From Thiohalomonas sp. (GTDB lineage Bacteria; Pseudomonadota; Gammaproteobacteria; GRL18): a stretch of 6,772 nucleotides of DNA. Position 1 is the stretch's first letter. The number at the start of each line of letters is the position of its first letter. The notes beneath the pieces were generated by a model. The model saw nothing but the letters and a program-made list of their open reading frames with translations. It was not told where the DNA came from and made no database searches. The position numbers and the translations under genes are program-made. The DNA lies in the NCBI GenBank assembly GCA_023864145.1, contig JAIVER010000063.1, forward strand, positions 1 through 6,772, given 5' to 3'. Below are positions 6,625 to 6,772 of the stretch, in pieces.

Positions 6625-6772
6625 ATGATGCAAATTACTTTCACAGCCCATGAAAAATCAGCTCTAGAAATGCAACATAACCATTTTGGAAATGGAAAAG
6701 AACGAGATAGAATCAAAGCCATCCTACTTTGCTCTGAAGGCTGGAAGGTTCCCATGATCGCTCAGGCTTTAA
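6625..6772 (+). CDS. IS630-type transposase, N-terminal part (3' part outside the window)
   Basis: The frame is open for 49 codons to the window edge, beginning MMQITFTAHEKSALE. KERDRIKAILLCSEGW (25-40) followed by MIAQAL (44-49) matches the beginning of the helix-turn-helix domain typical of IS630 transposases, where the DNA-binding domain precedes a DDE catalytic domain. Start choice: ATG 6625 or 6628 gives the usual beginning, with a distant purine-rich stretch (6601-6610) as a possible ribosome site. In-frame ATGs at 6580 and 6586 would add up to 15 residues but lie in the terminal repeat and hairpin. The gene reads in the same direction as the operon and as the transposase fragment at the left edge. 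The catalytic residues are outside the window. Confidence 0.8.
   Translation, partial: MMQITFTAHEKSALEMQHNHFGNGKERDRIKAILLCSEGWKVPMIAQAL

Noticed and set aside
1..6772. CRISPR array, tRNA, rRNA or phage genes
   Set aside because: No regularly spaced repeats, no tRNA-like cloverleaf and no phage-type protein were seen.

Overview
The window looks like chromosomal DNA of an AT-rich gammaproteobacterium. The GcvT, GcvH and DgkA proteins read like gammaproteobacterial family members. The P protein of the glycine cleavage system is split into two subunits (gcvPA/gcvPB), and the coding DNA has a moderate-to-low GC content. I cannot name the genus from the sequence alone.

Layout: positions 1-87 hold what looks like the 3' end of an IS630-type insertion sequence: a transposase C-terminus on the + strand and a terminal repeat. 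After about 100 bases with no recognised content, a good sigma70-type promoter (194-222) leads straight into a tandem glycine riboswitch (239-425). A structured leader follows, down to the first gene. The operon is then lipA-like (563-1552), gcvT (1586-2719), gcvH (2754-3149), gcvPA (3202-4638), gcvPB (4635-6146) and dgkA (6205-6564), all on the + strand with short gaps and no convincing terminator between them. One base after the dgkA stop codon a second IS630-type element begins: terminal repeat, hairpin and transposase N-terminus, running off the end of the window.

How the genes work together: GcvPA/GcvPB decarboxylate glycine and load the aminomethyl group onto the lipoyl arm of GcvH. GcvT moves the one-carbon unit to tetrahydrofolate and releases ammonia. 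The LipA-family radical SAM enzyme in first position would insert the sulfurs that make the lipoyl cofactor of GcvH. Thus the operon carries both the carrier protein and an enzyme for its cofactor, apparently controlled by glycine itself. The L protein (dihydrolipoyl dehydrogenase) and an octanoyltransferase (LipB) are not in the window and must come from elsewhere. DgkA (diacylglycerol kinase, membrane lipid recycling) is functionally unrelated.

The points most worth a second look are the divergent LipA paralogue under glycine control, the two similarly oriented IS ends bracketing the whole operon, the unusual linker hairpin in the riboswitch, and a strong perfect hairpin inside the dgkA coding sequence. 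The core operon itself is a known system; nothing here proves a wholly new one.
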